NCBI RefSeq assembly: GCF_034927245.1
Contig: NZ_JAYFQK010000051.1
Coordinates: forward strand, 1-64,000
Reading direction: 5' to 3'
Origin: Desulfitobacterium_A sp034927245
Lineage (GTDB): Bacteria; Bacillota; Desulfitobacteriia; Desulfitobacteriales; Desulfitobacteriaceae
Length of the DNA: 64,000 nucleotides
The position numbers were made by a program, and so were the translations under genes. Within the stretch, counting starts at the first letter, position 1. Every line of letters begins with the position of its first letter. Of the stretch, positions 56,340-64,000 are shown one piece after another. The notes below the pieces were generated by a model. The model was not told the DNA's origin. It saw nothing but the letters and a program-made list of their open reading frames with translations, and made no database searches.

Positions 56340-56870
56340 CTACTCTCTAAAGAGTCCAATTTTGTTCATCACCGTTTCTTCCTGATGGCGCATCTCTGCT
56401 TTGTCTTCTTCGGTTTCATGATCATAGCCCATCAAATGCAAAGTCCCGTGAACAGCAAGATAAACCAATTCCCGTTCCAGAGAATGCCCATAATCATTAG
56501 CCTGCAATCTTGCCCTCTCCACAGAGATAATGATATCTCCAAGGATCACTTCTTCAAAATCAAGAATTTCCGGTTCATCCTCAACCTCATCCCGAAGCGC
56601 AAAGGAAAGAACATCTGTCGGACGGTCAACACCGCGGTAGTCTCGATTCAATTCATGAATACGCTGATCATCGACCAGCGTAAGACTCACTTCAGCTTCC
56701 CCAGGTCCCTCGGCAACACGAATGGCTTCCGCAATGCCCTGCTCAAAATATTTCTTAATCCGTTCCCGTTCATGTTCAGGAATCGTCTGTTCTTCCCAAT
56801 TGATATCCAGTAACACATTCCTGGGAGTCGCCCCTAAGGCAACTCCTCCCTCCCTTCGTGTCTGCTGCAA
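56340..56870 (-). CDS. ybeY: Endoribonuclease YbeY
   Basis: Zinc endoribonuclease in 16S rRNA maturation and ribosome quality control. The metal motif HGTLHLMGYDHETEED is complete and preceded by NRDYRGVDRPTDVLSF. The TTG at 56870 has AGGA six bases upstream; family similarity begins about 18 residues later, where a GTG is an alternative start. Confidence 0.95.
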   Translation of the reverse strand: MQQTRREGGVALGATPRNVLLDINWEEQTIPEHERERIKKYFEQGIAEAIRVAEGPGEAEVSLTLVDDQRIHELNRDYRGVDRPTDVLSFALRDEVEDEPEILDFEEVILGDIIISVERARLQANDYGHSLERELVYLAVHGTLHLMGYDHETEEDKAEMRHQEETVMNKIGLFRE

Positions 56871-56908
56871 TTATTATCCTAACGAGCTTTTTAAGGTTCC
56901 GGCTCAGA

Positions 56909-59194
56909 TTATGCTTGAGGTTCTTTCGCTTCTTTTTCCTTTTCCGCTTCTTTTGCTTCTTTTGCTTCCTTCCCAGCCTTCACTTCATCAGCCTTCGGGG
57001 AAGTTTCTTCAACCTTCTCCGCATCTTCCGCCGCATCAGCAATGACAGGAACTGCATTTTTTATTTTAGTGGGAAATTCCGGATATTCAACACGGGAATG
57101 GAATATTCCGGTCAAAACACGAAGAAAAGCATCTGCGATCTTATCTAAATCACGAAACGTTAAATCACTTTGATTCAGTTGATCATTGTTAAGCTTGTCC
57201 TTAATAATTTTGCGAACCAACCCTTCAATTCGTCCCGGGGTGGCTTGCTTCATTGAGCGCACAGCTGCCTCAACACTATCGGCAAGCATAACAAGTGCTG
57301 TTTCTTTAGTCTGAGGTCGCGGTCCTTCATAATGAAACGTTTCTTCCGGGGTCTCAGGGTTATCTTCAACCGCCTTATGATAGAAGAAGCTGACGATGCT
57401 GTCCCCATGGTGCTGGGCAATAATATCTTGAATCGCCTGCGGAAGTTTTTCCTCTTTCGCCATTTCCAAGCCATCTTTGATATGGGAAGTAATGATAAGC
57501 GCGCTTAATGTAGGCGCAATTTTATCATGAGGATTATCCTGAGCAAACTGATTTTCGATAAAGAAATAGGGGCGTTTGAGCTTGCCGATATCATGATACA
57601 TCGCTCCTACCCGAACCAAAACGGCATCGGCTTCAACCTCTTCGGCCGCCGCTTCCGCAAGATTGCCGACAAGGACACTGTGATGATAGGTCCCCGGTGC
57701 CTCTACCAATAACCGTTTCAGGAGAGGGCGATTGGGGTTGGAAAGCTCTAACAAACGAATAGCGGAGGTAATATGAAACGCCGCTTCAAACCAATGCAGC
57801 GTCCCGACCGTAAGAACAGAAGAGCTCAGACCATTCACAATCCCGAGCAAAACACCGACAAGCCAGGCGGTAAATCCCATTCCGGAAGTCAAAGCAATTG
57901 CACTGACCGATATCACGTTAATCACTGAAATAGATAAACTGGCACGGGCTAAATCAGAACGCTGACTTAAACGCGAGACACTGAAAACGCCGACAACCCC
58001 GCTAAATAAGGAAATAATCGCAATCTGTAAACCATAGGATGTCGCTACGATGGGGTCTGCTAAAATACCGACGAAAACTGCTATAATCATCGAACTTAAC
58101 AAGGCCGTTTCAGGATCGATCAAAATTGCAATCGTCATCGTTGCCCAAGCCGTAGGAATAAGAATCCCTGCAAGAGCATTAAATTGAGAACCTCCCAGAT
58201 TTAAGGCTAAAATTCCTTTCCCGATCACTAAAACAAGGGTTATACTTAAGCCCATTAAAAGCATTTTAGGAAGCAATTGGGGAGTATGCCGCCGATACTG
58301 ACGCGCATATAAAATCATGGTGAACATGCTGATTAACACAACTAAAGCTATTCCGGTAACCGTACGCCAAGGCGAAAGCGTTTTTACTAATCCATATGCC
58401 GTTAAAACCCGCATCACACTCTCGTCGACAATCTCGCCGGGCCCGACGATTTTTTGACCCGCTTTATAACTATGAACTTCAAGCTTCACGGAAGCACGGG
58501 CCGATTGGCGCAACTGTTCAGTCGCATGTTCGTCTACGATTAACGTTGGCTGCGTAATTCGGGTATCCACAAAAGCCTGTAAAAAGATCTTAAAATCACC
58601 GGTCAAGGCTGCCTTGTCAATATCTTGTTTCATGCTGTCACGAAGTGTTGTAACTTCATTAGAATTATGCGCCCCGGTATCGCTTCCCCGCGCATCCCCG
58701 ATAATAATTTGGGTGGCGATCTTTTCTTTTTCATCAAGAAGCTGGGGGGATGCCCCAATCAGATTTTTCAAAACTCCGTCTGTTAAGCCCCCAAAGGGTA
58801 AGGTTTGGCGAAGCCTGGCAATGATCGTCGAAGCATCATCAGAACTATTAACCGCTTCATTAAGGGCGACAAAGGCTTTGCTTAAATCCTTAGCAACACC
58901 GGAAAGATAATCTTCATCAGGTGTATATACGGGCTTAACCGCTTGAGCAGCCGCATCCTGATCACTCTTATATTTTTCATAATCCTCAATATCTTTCGTC
59001 CAAGGAGCAGTAATCAACTGAGGAGACGGATCCCCCAAATGAATATTCAAACGCGAGGTAAAAAGCCCCGAAGAAAGTAAAACCGTAAATAGCAGAAAAT
59101 ACACCACAACAGCAATAAGAGGCTGCCCAGTGGTGTCTTTCTTCAAATTGGCCAGTGCTTCTAAAAGCCCGAGCTTTTTTTTCTTCAAGTACAT
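56909..59194 (-). CDS. pgpH: 7TM-HD family phosphohydrolase (PgpH/YqfF), c-di-AMP phosphodiesterase
   Basis: 761 residues. An N-terminal membrane helix, an outside 7TMR-HDED domain of about 230 residues, seven membrane helices (about 270-470) and a cytoplasmic HD domain with YHHSVLVGNLAEAAAEEV, VGAMYHDIGKLKRPYFFIENQ and AQHHGDSIVSFFY. Relatives hydrolyse c-di-AMP. The tail of about 40 residues is an unusual Lys/Glu/Ala repeat (KEAKEAKEAEKEKEAKEPQA). TTG two codons after the ATG has better ribosome spacing. Confidence 0.93.
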   Translation of the reverse strand: MYLKKKKLGLLEALANLKKDTTGQPLIAVVVYFLLFTVLLSSGLFTSRLNIHLGDPSPQLITAPWTKDIEDYEKYKSDQDAAAQAVKPVYTPDEDYLSGVAKDLSKAFVALNEAVNSSDDASTIIARLRQTLPFGGLTDGVLKNLIGASPQLLDEKEKIATQIIIGDARGSDTGAHNSNEVTTLRDSMKQDIDKAALTGDFKIFLQAFVDTRITQPTLIVDEHATEQLRQSARASVKLEVHSYKAGQKIVGPGEIVDESVMRVLTAYGLVKTLSPWRTVTGIALVVLISMFTMILYARQYRRHTPQLLPKMLLMGLSITLVLVIGKGILALNLGGSQFNALAGILIPTAWATMTIAILIDPETALLSSMIIAVFVGILADPIVATSYGLQIAIISLFSGVVGVFSVSRLSQRSDLARASLSISVINVISVSAIALTSGMGFTAWLVGVLLGIVNGLSSSVLTVGTLHWFEAAFHITSAIRLLELSNPNRPLLKRLLVEAPGTYHHSVLVGNLAEAAAEEVEADAVLVRVGAMYHDIGKLKRPYFFIENQFAQDNPHDKIAPTLSALIITSHIKDGLEMAKEEKLPQAIQDIIAQHHGDSIVSFFYHKAVEDNPETPEETFHYEGPRPQTKETALVMLADSVEAAVRSMKQATPGRIEGLVRKIIKDKLNNDQLNQSDLTFRDLDKIADAFLRVLTGIFHSRVEYPEFPTKIKNAVPVIADAAEDAEKVEETSPKADEVKAGKEAKEAKEAEKEKEAKEPQA

Positions 59195-59215
59195 CCTTCT
59201 TTCCCAAACGGGAAT

Positions 59216-60193
59216 CTAGGAACGATCCCGCCGGCCTTCTCCTTCTTCCATTTGTTCATAAGCCTGGATAATCTTTTGCACCAGTGGATTACGAACAACA
59301 TCAGCCGCTGTAAAATAGTGAAAAGTAATATCCGGGATATTTTTTAAAATGTCCTGGACTTCAACTAACCCAGAATAATGTCCCCGCGGCAAGTCGACCT
59401 GAGTGATATCCCCAGTCACTACCGCCTGAGAAGCAAAACCTAACCGGGTTAAAAACATCTTCATTTGTTCGGGCGTTGTGTTCTGGGCTTCATCTAGAAT
59501 AATAAACGAATCATCCAATGTCCTCCCGCGCATATAGGCGAGAGGCGCAATTTCAATCGTCCCCTTTTCAATATACCTTTGAACCGTCTCCGGGCCCAAG
59601 AGATCATATAATGCATCATAAAGCGGCCGGAGATAGGGGTCGATTTTTTCTTGAAGATCGCCCGGCAAAAAGCCGAGTTTCTCCCCTGCCTCAACAGCCG
59701 GACGAGTCAGGACAATCCTGTTGACCGCTTTGGAGCGCAAGGCGCGTACTGCCATAACGACAGCCAGATATGTTTTTCCTGTGCCTGCCGGTCCTATGCC
59801 AAAAACGAGGGTATTCTTATCAATGGATTCCATGTACTGCGCTTGACCTAGGGTTTTGGCCTTGATCGGACGCCCTCTGTGAGTGGTCGCGAAAACTTTG
59901 GAAAGCATCTCCGCTATTCCCGAATCTTGACCCTCTTCAACTTGAGTAATAATATACGATACATCCATAGGTGTCAAATGATGACCTTGGCGAATCATCA
60001 CCAGAAGTTCATCGACCGCTTTCTCGGTCTTGTCAACGTCTTCGGCTTCACCCGTAATCGTCATTTCTCCCCCACGAACAATACAACGTCCTCCCAAACG
60101 TTCTTCTAATAGCCGTAAATGAATATCTTCCAAGCCCAATAGATTCATCGCTTCGGCTGTATTATTTAAAATAAGCTTAGATTCTTTCGTCAA
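59216..60193 (-). CDS. phoH: PhoH-like ATPase
   Basis: A PhoH/YbeZ family P-loop ATPase, a partner of YbeY in RNA metabolism. Walker A GIGPAGTGKTYLAV, the family block VLTRPAVEAGEKLGFLPGDLQEKIDPYLRPLYDAL and Walker B FIILDEAQNTTPEQMKMFLTRLGF are clear. The N-terminal region resembles a KH-like RNA-binding fold. It starts at TTG behind GGAGG. The order yqfD-phoH-pgpH-ybeY is typical. Confidence 0.95.
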   Translation of the reverse strand: MTKESKLILNNTAEAMNLLGLEDIHLRLLEERLGGRCIVRGGEMTITGEAEDVDKTEKAVDELLVMIRQGHHLTPMDVSYIITQVEEGQDSGIAEMLSKVFATTHRGRPIKAKTLGQAQYMESIDKNTLVFGIGPAGTGKTYLAVVMAVRALRSKAVNRIVLTRPAVEAGEKLGFLPGDLQEKIDPYLRPLYDALYDLLGPETVQRYIEKGTIEIAPLAYMRGRTLDDSFIILDEAQNTTPEQMKMFLTRLGFASQAVVTGDITQVDLPRGHYSGLVEVQDILKNIPDITFHYFTAADVVRNPLVQKIIQAYEQMEEGEGRRDRS

Positions 60194-60207
60194 CCTTTCG
60201 CCTCCGT

Positions 60208-61422
60208 TTACGGATTAGGATACACCGCTAAATCTTCATATGTTTCCGTTTCTACGCGTACGCGCTCTGTATCAGCACTCCCGGCTAAGATACGCACGTG
60301 CTCTTCAATGATGCCGGCCCCCGGTGAAATCTTGGATGAGATCTCATCTCTGGCTTGCTTCTCGGCGACTTGTCGTGCTTCCTCTTTCGTCCGTGTCAAA
60401 TGCACAGTCTCTAATTCTTTATAATCAACAGATAGTATTTCGACAGGGAAATGCCAATTCCTTCCCAAGGAGTAGGTGTGGGTCTTAACTTCTTTTGTCA
60501 CTTGTTCAAATGGGGATTCAGGTGTTGTTATCATTATGACACGGTCACTGATTTTTATACCCCAGCCTTTGGCACTTTGTCCACTCTCTTGAATCTTCTC
60601 TTCGCTCAGGGGTACCGTGGCTTCGGCAGTGTACCAAACACGACCCCGAGCAAACCCTTTCGCCGCAGGAATTGCTTGCGGCAGCGTCGGATTCGGCTTG
60701 GAAACAACACCGGGTTTAGGCTGGGCACTCGCATTATCAAGACTTGCCGGAGCCTCGATTAAAACCTGACCCGCTTTTACCGTTTCTCCTTCATGAACGA
60801 GTGCTGTTCCCTGGATGACCATCAGTTCATGAAGGATTCCGGTTCGGTTGGCGACAAGATTCCCGCGCTCCGTTTGAACGATAGGCCGGATTTTTTCTTT
60901 AACATTGATGGTGATTTGTGTCCCTTGTTGATCAATCCCGACCCAAGCTGCATCCGGGAATTCTTCGACTAACGCTTTAGCGATTTTGCGGGTATCCACA
61001 TCTTTCTGCCAAACCCAGATTTTGAGTCCTAAATTCTCCGCACTTTGCAAAAGCTGTTCTTCGGGAATCATATTATTTCCCGCTACTTTGACAGACAGCA
61101 CCATCTGGGACAAGGCAACAAGCGTTAAGCCAATGATTAAAATCCCCGCCATCAATGTTTTTCTGCGCCACCAGCGAAGGGCAATAAAAGGCCAACCATA
61201 TTTTGCGAGGATATGAACGCGTGTATGCGTAAGACGTGCGGCACGGCGCAATCTTTTGAAATCGGCAATACTGACTTGTGCTTTCAGTCCTCGCTCCGAT
61301 TTTTGCGTCTTAAAGAAAACTATGCCGTCACGAATTCCTTCATTAACAAAGCGAGCCAGCTGATTACCGCGCGCAGCAAAGATAATCCGTCCATTCCAAA
61401 AGGGGCCAAACTTGACCAGCAT
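60208..61422 (-). CDS. yqfD: Sporulation protein YqfD
   Basis: 404 residues. The N-terminal soluble domain (VNEGIRDGIVFFKTQ, LRRAARLTHTRVHIL, KYGWPFIALRWWRRK) precedes one membrane helix (LMAGILIIGLTLVALSQMVLSV). A long domain on the other side follows, with a POTRA-like start and ANRTGILHELMVIQGTALVHEGETVKAGQVLI. The YqfD family is expressed in the mother cell under SigE. It overlaps the yqfC stop codon by one base. Confidence 0.93.
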   Translation of the reverse strand: MLVKFGPFWNGRIIFAARGNQLARFVNEGIRDGIVFFKTQKSERGLKAQVSIADFKRLRRAARLTHTRVHILAKYGWPFIALRWWRRKTLMAGILIIGLTLVALSQMVLSVKVAGNNMIPEEQLLQSAENLGLKIWVWQKDVDTRKIAKALVEEFPDAAWVGIDQQGTQITINVKEKIRPIVQTERGNLVANRTGILHELMVIQGTALVHEGETVKAGQVLIEAPASLDNASAQPKPGVVSKPNPTLPQAIPAAKGFARGRVWYTAEATVPLSEEKIQESGQSAKGWGIKISDRVIMITTPESPFEQVTKEVKTHTYSLGRNWHFPVEILSVDYKELETVHLTRTKEEARQVAEKQARDEISSKISPGAGIIEEHVRILAGSADTERVRVETETYEDLAVYPNP

Positions 61423-61703
61423 CAGCGATCACTCCCTCCCCCGAACGTCAGTGAAGTGAGTTGACCTTCGATCCGCAGCTCTGTCGCCAAAACCGTTCTG
61501 AGCACAAAACCTTGACCGATTAAACAAAGCTCACCCTCGAGCGTACTTAAACGGATCTCCTCCGTCGTGAACTCCACGATATCCTGATAATTTTCAACCA
61601 GAACCTCCTGACGTCCGGTTATGGTTATCTTTGGGCCGTTGCCTGAGACATCCGGCGGAAAATCTAAAGCATTGCCAACATTCTTCGAAAGCTTATCAAA
61701 CAT
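61422..61703 (-). CDS. yqfC: Sporulation protein YqfC
   Basis: 93 residues, YabP/YqfC family, with ITITGRQEVLVENYQDIVEFTTEEIRLSTLEGELCLIGQGFVLRTVLATELRIEGQLTSL. Linked to YabP-type spore development proteins. Its ribosome site GGGAGGAG lies in the 3' arm of a strong hairpin (61709-61748), which may limit translation. It is first of the long conserved operon. Confidence 0.92.
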   Translation of the reverse strand: MFDKLSKNVGNALDFPPDVSGNGPKITITGRQEVLVENYQDIVEFTTEEIRLSTLEGELCLIGQGFVLRTVLATELRIEGQLTSLTFGGGSDR

Positions 61704-61708
61704 AGAAG

Positions 61709-61748
61709 ACTCCTCCCTTCAAAACCATGTTTATGAAGAGAGGAGTCA
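61709..61748 (-). promoter_or_regulatory. Hairpin that hides the yqfC ribosome site
   Basis: On the minus strand GACTCCTCTCTTCA pairs with TGAAGGGAGGAGTC around a 12-nt loop, and the start ATG follows six bases later. The Shine-Dalgarno GGGAGGAG is wholly inside the stem. It could be a translational control element, or the end of the upstream transcript. Confidence 0.55.
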
Positions 61749-61775
61749 AATTAGTCCAAGCCTTTGGGACAAAAT

Positions 61776-62876
61776 TCACTTCAGAATATTGCTGTTATTC
61801 ACGACTGTTGTATTGTATAGAAACAAGACATCTTGATTATCAAAGTTCACCAATTCCCCTAACATTTTAGAGTTTACATACCTCAAATCAATAAGGGTTA
61901 TTTTACTGTATTCTGAAAGCAATAGCGGCGCTAAGCTGCTTGCAAAAGAATCCCTAAAAATAATAAGCTCTTTTCCTGAATTATTTTGTGGGTTTTCAAT
62001 TTCGATAAATGGTGTTGCTCCCGATAAAAAGACATCATATGAATCAATCCCCATAAGCTTGTCTGTGTCATAAACCTTTTGTGAACTCTTGTCATCCCCT
62101 GTATATTCGTAATTGTCTACAACCGCATTCTCAATCGCGTCATTTGTAAGATAAGTTAGCACATCAGGATTTACCGGCAATGCCGCCTGGCCATAGAAAG
62201 AGCCGTAAAAAGGCGAAAATGTTTTCTTCACATATGCATCATCATTAAAATCATTGGGCAAATGCATTTTGTTACCTAAAGCATCGACGACTTTGCCAAG
62301 ACTCTCCTGCTTCCAATGGATATCGGTTCTGTAATAATCATCAAGAGATAAGCAATTAAAAACATCAATATATTCCATGTCGGTTATTTCGGCATTAAGA
62401 ATAGAAATCATATCCTTATAATCTATAAAAAGATGCTTATCATTATCCTTTATAAAATAATTTTTATCGGGAATGATCGAATAATAAACATTCATCCCCT
62501 TTAAATAGGTATCATATATTTCATTCATTTTTTTGCTCAAATTATATACACTCTTCTGATTATAGGGATATTCCATTTTAAATACACAACCATTTTCAAT
62601 AAAAATATCATTATTATCATATTTATTAAAAACCGAGAACTCTGTAATTGCTTTAACCGTCCTAAAGCCATCTCTGAAAACCATCTGATCCAACTCGTAC
62701 TTTTCAAGTTTGTCAAAAAAATCTTCATTAAAAAGTGTTTCTGCAGATAAAGGCGGGAATTCTGCCAATTTGCGTCTTTCGCTTTCAGATACATTTTTCT
62801 CCGGTGCCGCTATATTTAATATGAGGATCGATATTAAATAAATTAAAAATGTAAAAGTAATAATTTTATTTTTCAT
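61776..62876 (-). CDS. DHHW family protein (AlgX/AlgJ-like), envelope O-acetylation partner
   Basis: 366 residues. An N-terminal membrane helix or signal anchor precedes an SGNH/AlgX-like fold. It has the YRTDIHWKQESL motif (the family's DxHW) and the late IIFRDSFASSLAPLL motif with the Asp-Ser pair. Such proteins accept acetyl groups from an MBOAT partner and pass them to exported polysaccharides. The gene lies 17 bp after the MBOAT gene, forming a typical pair. Confidence 0.85.
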   Translation of the reverse strand: MKNKIITFTFLIYLISILILNIAAPEKNVSESERRKLAEFPPLSAETLFNEDFFDKLEKYELDQMVFRDGFRTVKAITEFSVFNKYDNNDIFIENGCVFKMEYPYNQKSVYNLSKKMNEIYDTYLKGMNVYYSIIPDKNYFIKDNDKHLFIDYKDMISILNAEITDMEYIDVFNCLSLDDYYRTDIHWKQESLGKVVDALGNKMHLPNDFNDDAYVKKTFSPFYGSFYGQAALPVNPDVLTYLTNDAIENAVVDNYEYTGDDKSSQKVYDTDKLMGIDSYDVFLSGATPFIEIENPQNNSGKELIIFRDSFASSLAPLLLSEYSKITLIDLRYVNSKMLGELVNFDNQDVLFLYNTTVVNNSNILK

Positions 62877-62893
62877 TATACAAACCTTTTTTA

Positions 62894-64000
62894 TTAAAAT
62901 CTAAAATATATGAACGGATTAAAGGATGAATCAATTATAAAGCCCGTTGCCACAGTCAATAAAGCAATATAGATAATAGGTTCGAAATTATTTATTTTTT
63001 GGGCTATTTTTCGGGCGACGCGTAATGGAATTGGTGTGGAACACAGAATGGCTAAAGTTATTAAAATCTTATAGCTTCCCAGATAATATAAAGCCTCTCT
63101 GGAAAATATCGGTATACTTAATAGATTAAGCATGCCCTTCATATATTGTATGGCATCAGTAATGCTTGAGCTATTAAATATAACGAAACCAAAAATGATA
63201 ATCATTAAAGTATAAATGTGGGAGAAAACAGACGGGATTTTTTCTAAAAACTTTAATAAAAACAGTTTTTCTGCGACTAGAATTACGCCAAACCCGACAC
63301 CCCATATAATAAAATTCCAAGCGGCGCCATGCCAAAACCCGGTACAAAACCACACAATAAAAATATTGCAAAGCCACTTGAACTTTGTCGTTCTATTTCC
63401 CCCCAGAGGAATATAAAGATAATCCCTAAACCATGTTCCAAGGGAAATATGCCACCTACGCCAAAACTCCGTTATACTTTTGGAGATATAAGGGTAATTA
63501 AAGTTTTCTAAGAAGTGAAAACCGAAAATTCTCCCTAAGCCGATTGCCATATCGCTGTAACCGGAAAAATCAAAGTATATTTGCAACGTAAATCCGATAG
63601 CGCCTAACCAATAAAAAAGAACAGACGGCTGTTCTGTATAGATTGCAAATTTCCAGAGTTCACCTAATGAATTAGCCAATAATACCTTCTTTGAAAGTCC
63701 AATAACAAAGCGCTTTACTCCATAGGCAAAATCATCAAAGGAATGATCTCTTTTAATCAATTCATCCTTTATTGTTTTGTATCTCACGATTGGCCCGGCA
63801 ACTAATTGCGGAAAAAGAGAGATATATAACGCTAAATTAAGGACGTTCTTTTGCGCCTTTACTTCTCCCGTATATACATCAATCACATAACTCATCGCTT
63901 GAAAGGTATAAAAGCTAATGCCTATCGGCAGGGCTATTTCTACGAACTTTATGTCAATATTGAACATGTGACTTATATTGCTTATAAAAAAATTAGAATA
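62894..64000 (-). CDS. MBOAT family O-acyltransferase, cut by the window edge
   Basis: The reading frame is open to the right edge (the frame before MFNID reads YSNFFISNISH), so the N-terminal 100 or so residues lie outside. The MBOAT core is clear: LPIGISFYTFQAMSYVIDVY, SLFPQLVAGPIVRY, FSGYSDMAIGLGRIFGFHFLENFNYPY, FWRRWHISLGTWFRDYLYIPLGGNR and the catalytic His in WFCTGFWHGAAWNFIIWG. It moves acetyl groups across the membrane for the DHHW protein downstream. The target polymer is unknown. Confidence 0.92.
   Translation of the reverse strand, partial: YSNFFISNISHMFNIDIKFVEIALPIGISFYTFQAMSYVIDVYTGEVKAQKNVLNLALYISLFPQLVAGPIVRYKTIKDELIKRDHSFDDFAYGVKRFVIGLSKKVLLANSLGELWKFAIYTEQPSVLFYWLGAIGFTLQIYFDFSGYSDMAIGLGRIFGFHFLENFNYPYISKSITEFWRRWHISLGTWFRDYLYIPLGGNRTTKFKWLCNIFIVWFCTGFWHGAAWNFIIWGVGFGVILVAEKLFLLKFLEKIPSVFSHIYTLMIIIFGFVIFNSSSITDAIQYMKGMLNLLSIPIFSREALYYLGSYKILITLAILCSTPIPLRVARKIAQKINNFEPIIYIALLTVATGFIIDSSFNPFIYFRF

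Overview
The window looks like a chromosomal segment from a low-to-mid GC, spore-forming, Gram-positive anaerobe of the Clostridia. Gene order and protein character best fit the Desulfosporosinus/Desulfitobacterium (Peptococcaceae) group. That placement is an inference from the yqfC-yqfD-phoH-pgpH-ybeY-dgkA-cdd-era-recO chain, the glyQS-ccpN-ppsR-ppdK chain, the dnaG-rpoD-trmK-nif3 chain, a class A RNase P RNA, a glycyl T-box and a GerMN lipoprotein. Most genes lie on the minus strand.

Layout, left to right. Positions 1-2350 hold a GGDEF diguanylate cyclase and an HD-GYP phosphodiesterase with a long base-paired element between them. Positions 2487-3319 hold rnpB with its promoter and terminator, a cluster of DnaA boxes and a 50-residue protein. 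Then come nif3-like, trmK, a glutamine-rich protein and a small basic ORF. An accessory module follows, with a PIN-like protein convergent to an ImmA/IrrE peptidase and its XRE regulator. A four-tRNA operon (Asn, Met/Ile-CAU, Glu, Val) comes next, then a methyltransferase and rpoD-dnaG. A GerMN lipoprotein, a repeat element and a DeoR-controlled operon (two DegT-type aminotransferases and YqeB) lead to dgt.

Positions 19292-29340 carry a YcdB/SLH-type exported protein, an MGDG-synthase-like glycosyltransferase and an ECF sigma operon. That operon contains a two-helix membrane protein, a membrane-anchored double zinc ribbon protein, two VTT/DedA-type membrane proteins and a polysaccharide deacetylase. 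A toxin-antitoxin remnant and an Rrf2 regulator divergent from a flavin-type protein follow. Positions 30800-42440 are rich in PEP/pyruvate phosphotransfer enzymes: a split two-gene PEP-synthase or rifampicin-phosphotransferase-like enzyme, a fused 810-residue relative, each next to a TetR regulator, and classical pyruvate phosphate dikinase with its regulator PpsR and the CcpN-type repressor.

Positions 43459-64000 hold an XRE/membrane pair, a small inverted-repeat element, glyS-glyQ behind a T-box, brnQ, several small membrane proteins and a thioredoxin reductase/thioredoxin pair with atypical active sites. The long conserved minus-strand block from recO to yqfC comes next. The right edge cuts an MBOAT acyltransferase that is paired with a DHHW protein for cell-envelope O-acetylation.

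Several junctions show decay or mobile DNA: an amber stop in a RelE-type toxin, a frameshifted small membrane gene, a 5'-truncated DUF3955-like fragment and two copies of one short inverted-repeat element (13691-13894 and 44123-44219). I see no CRISPR array, prophage or intact transposase. All family names come from recognising sequence motifs by eye; no database search was run.
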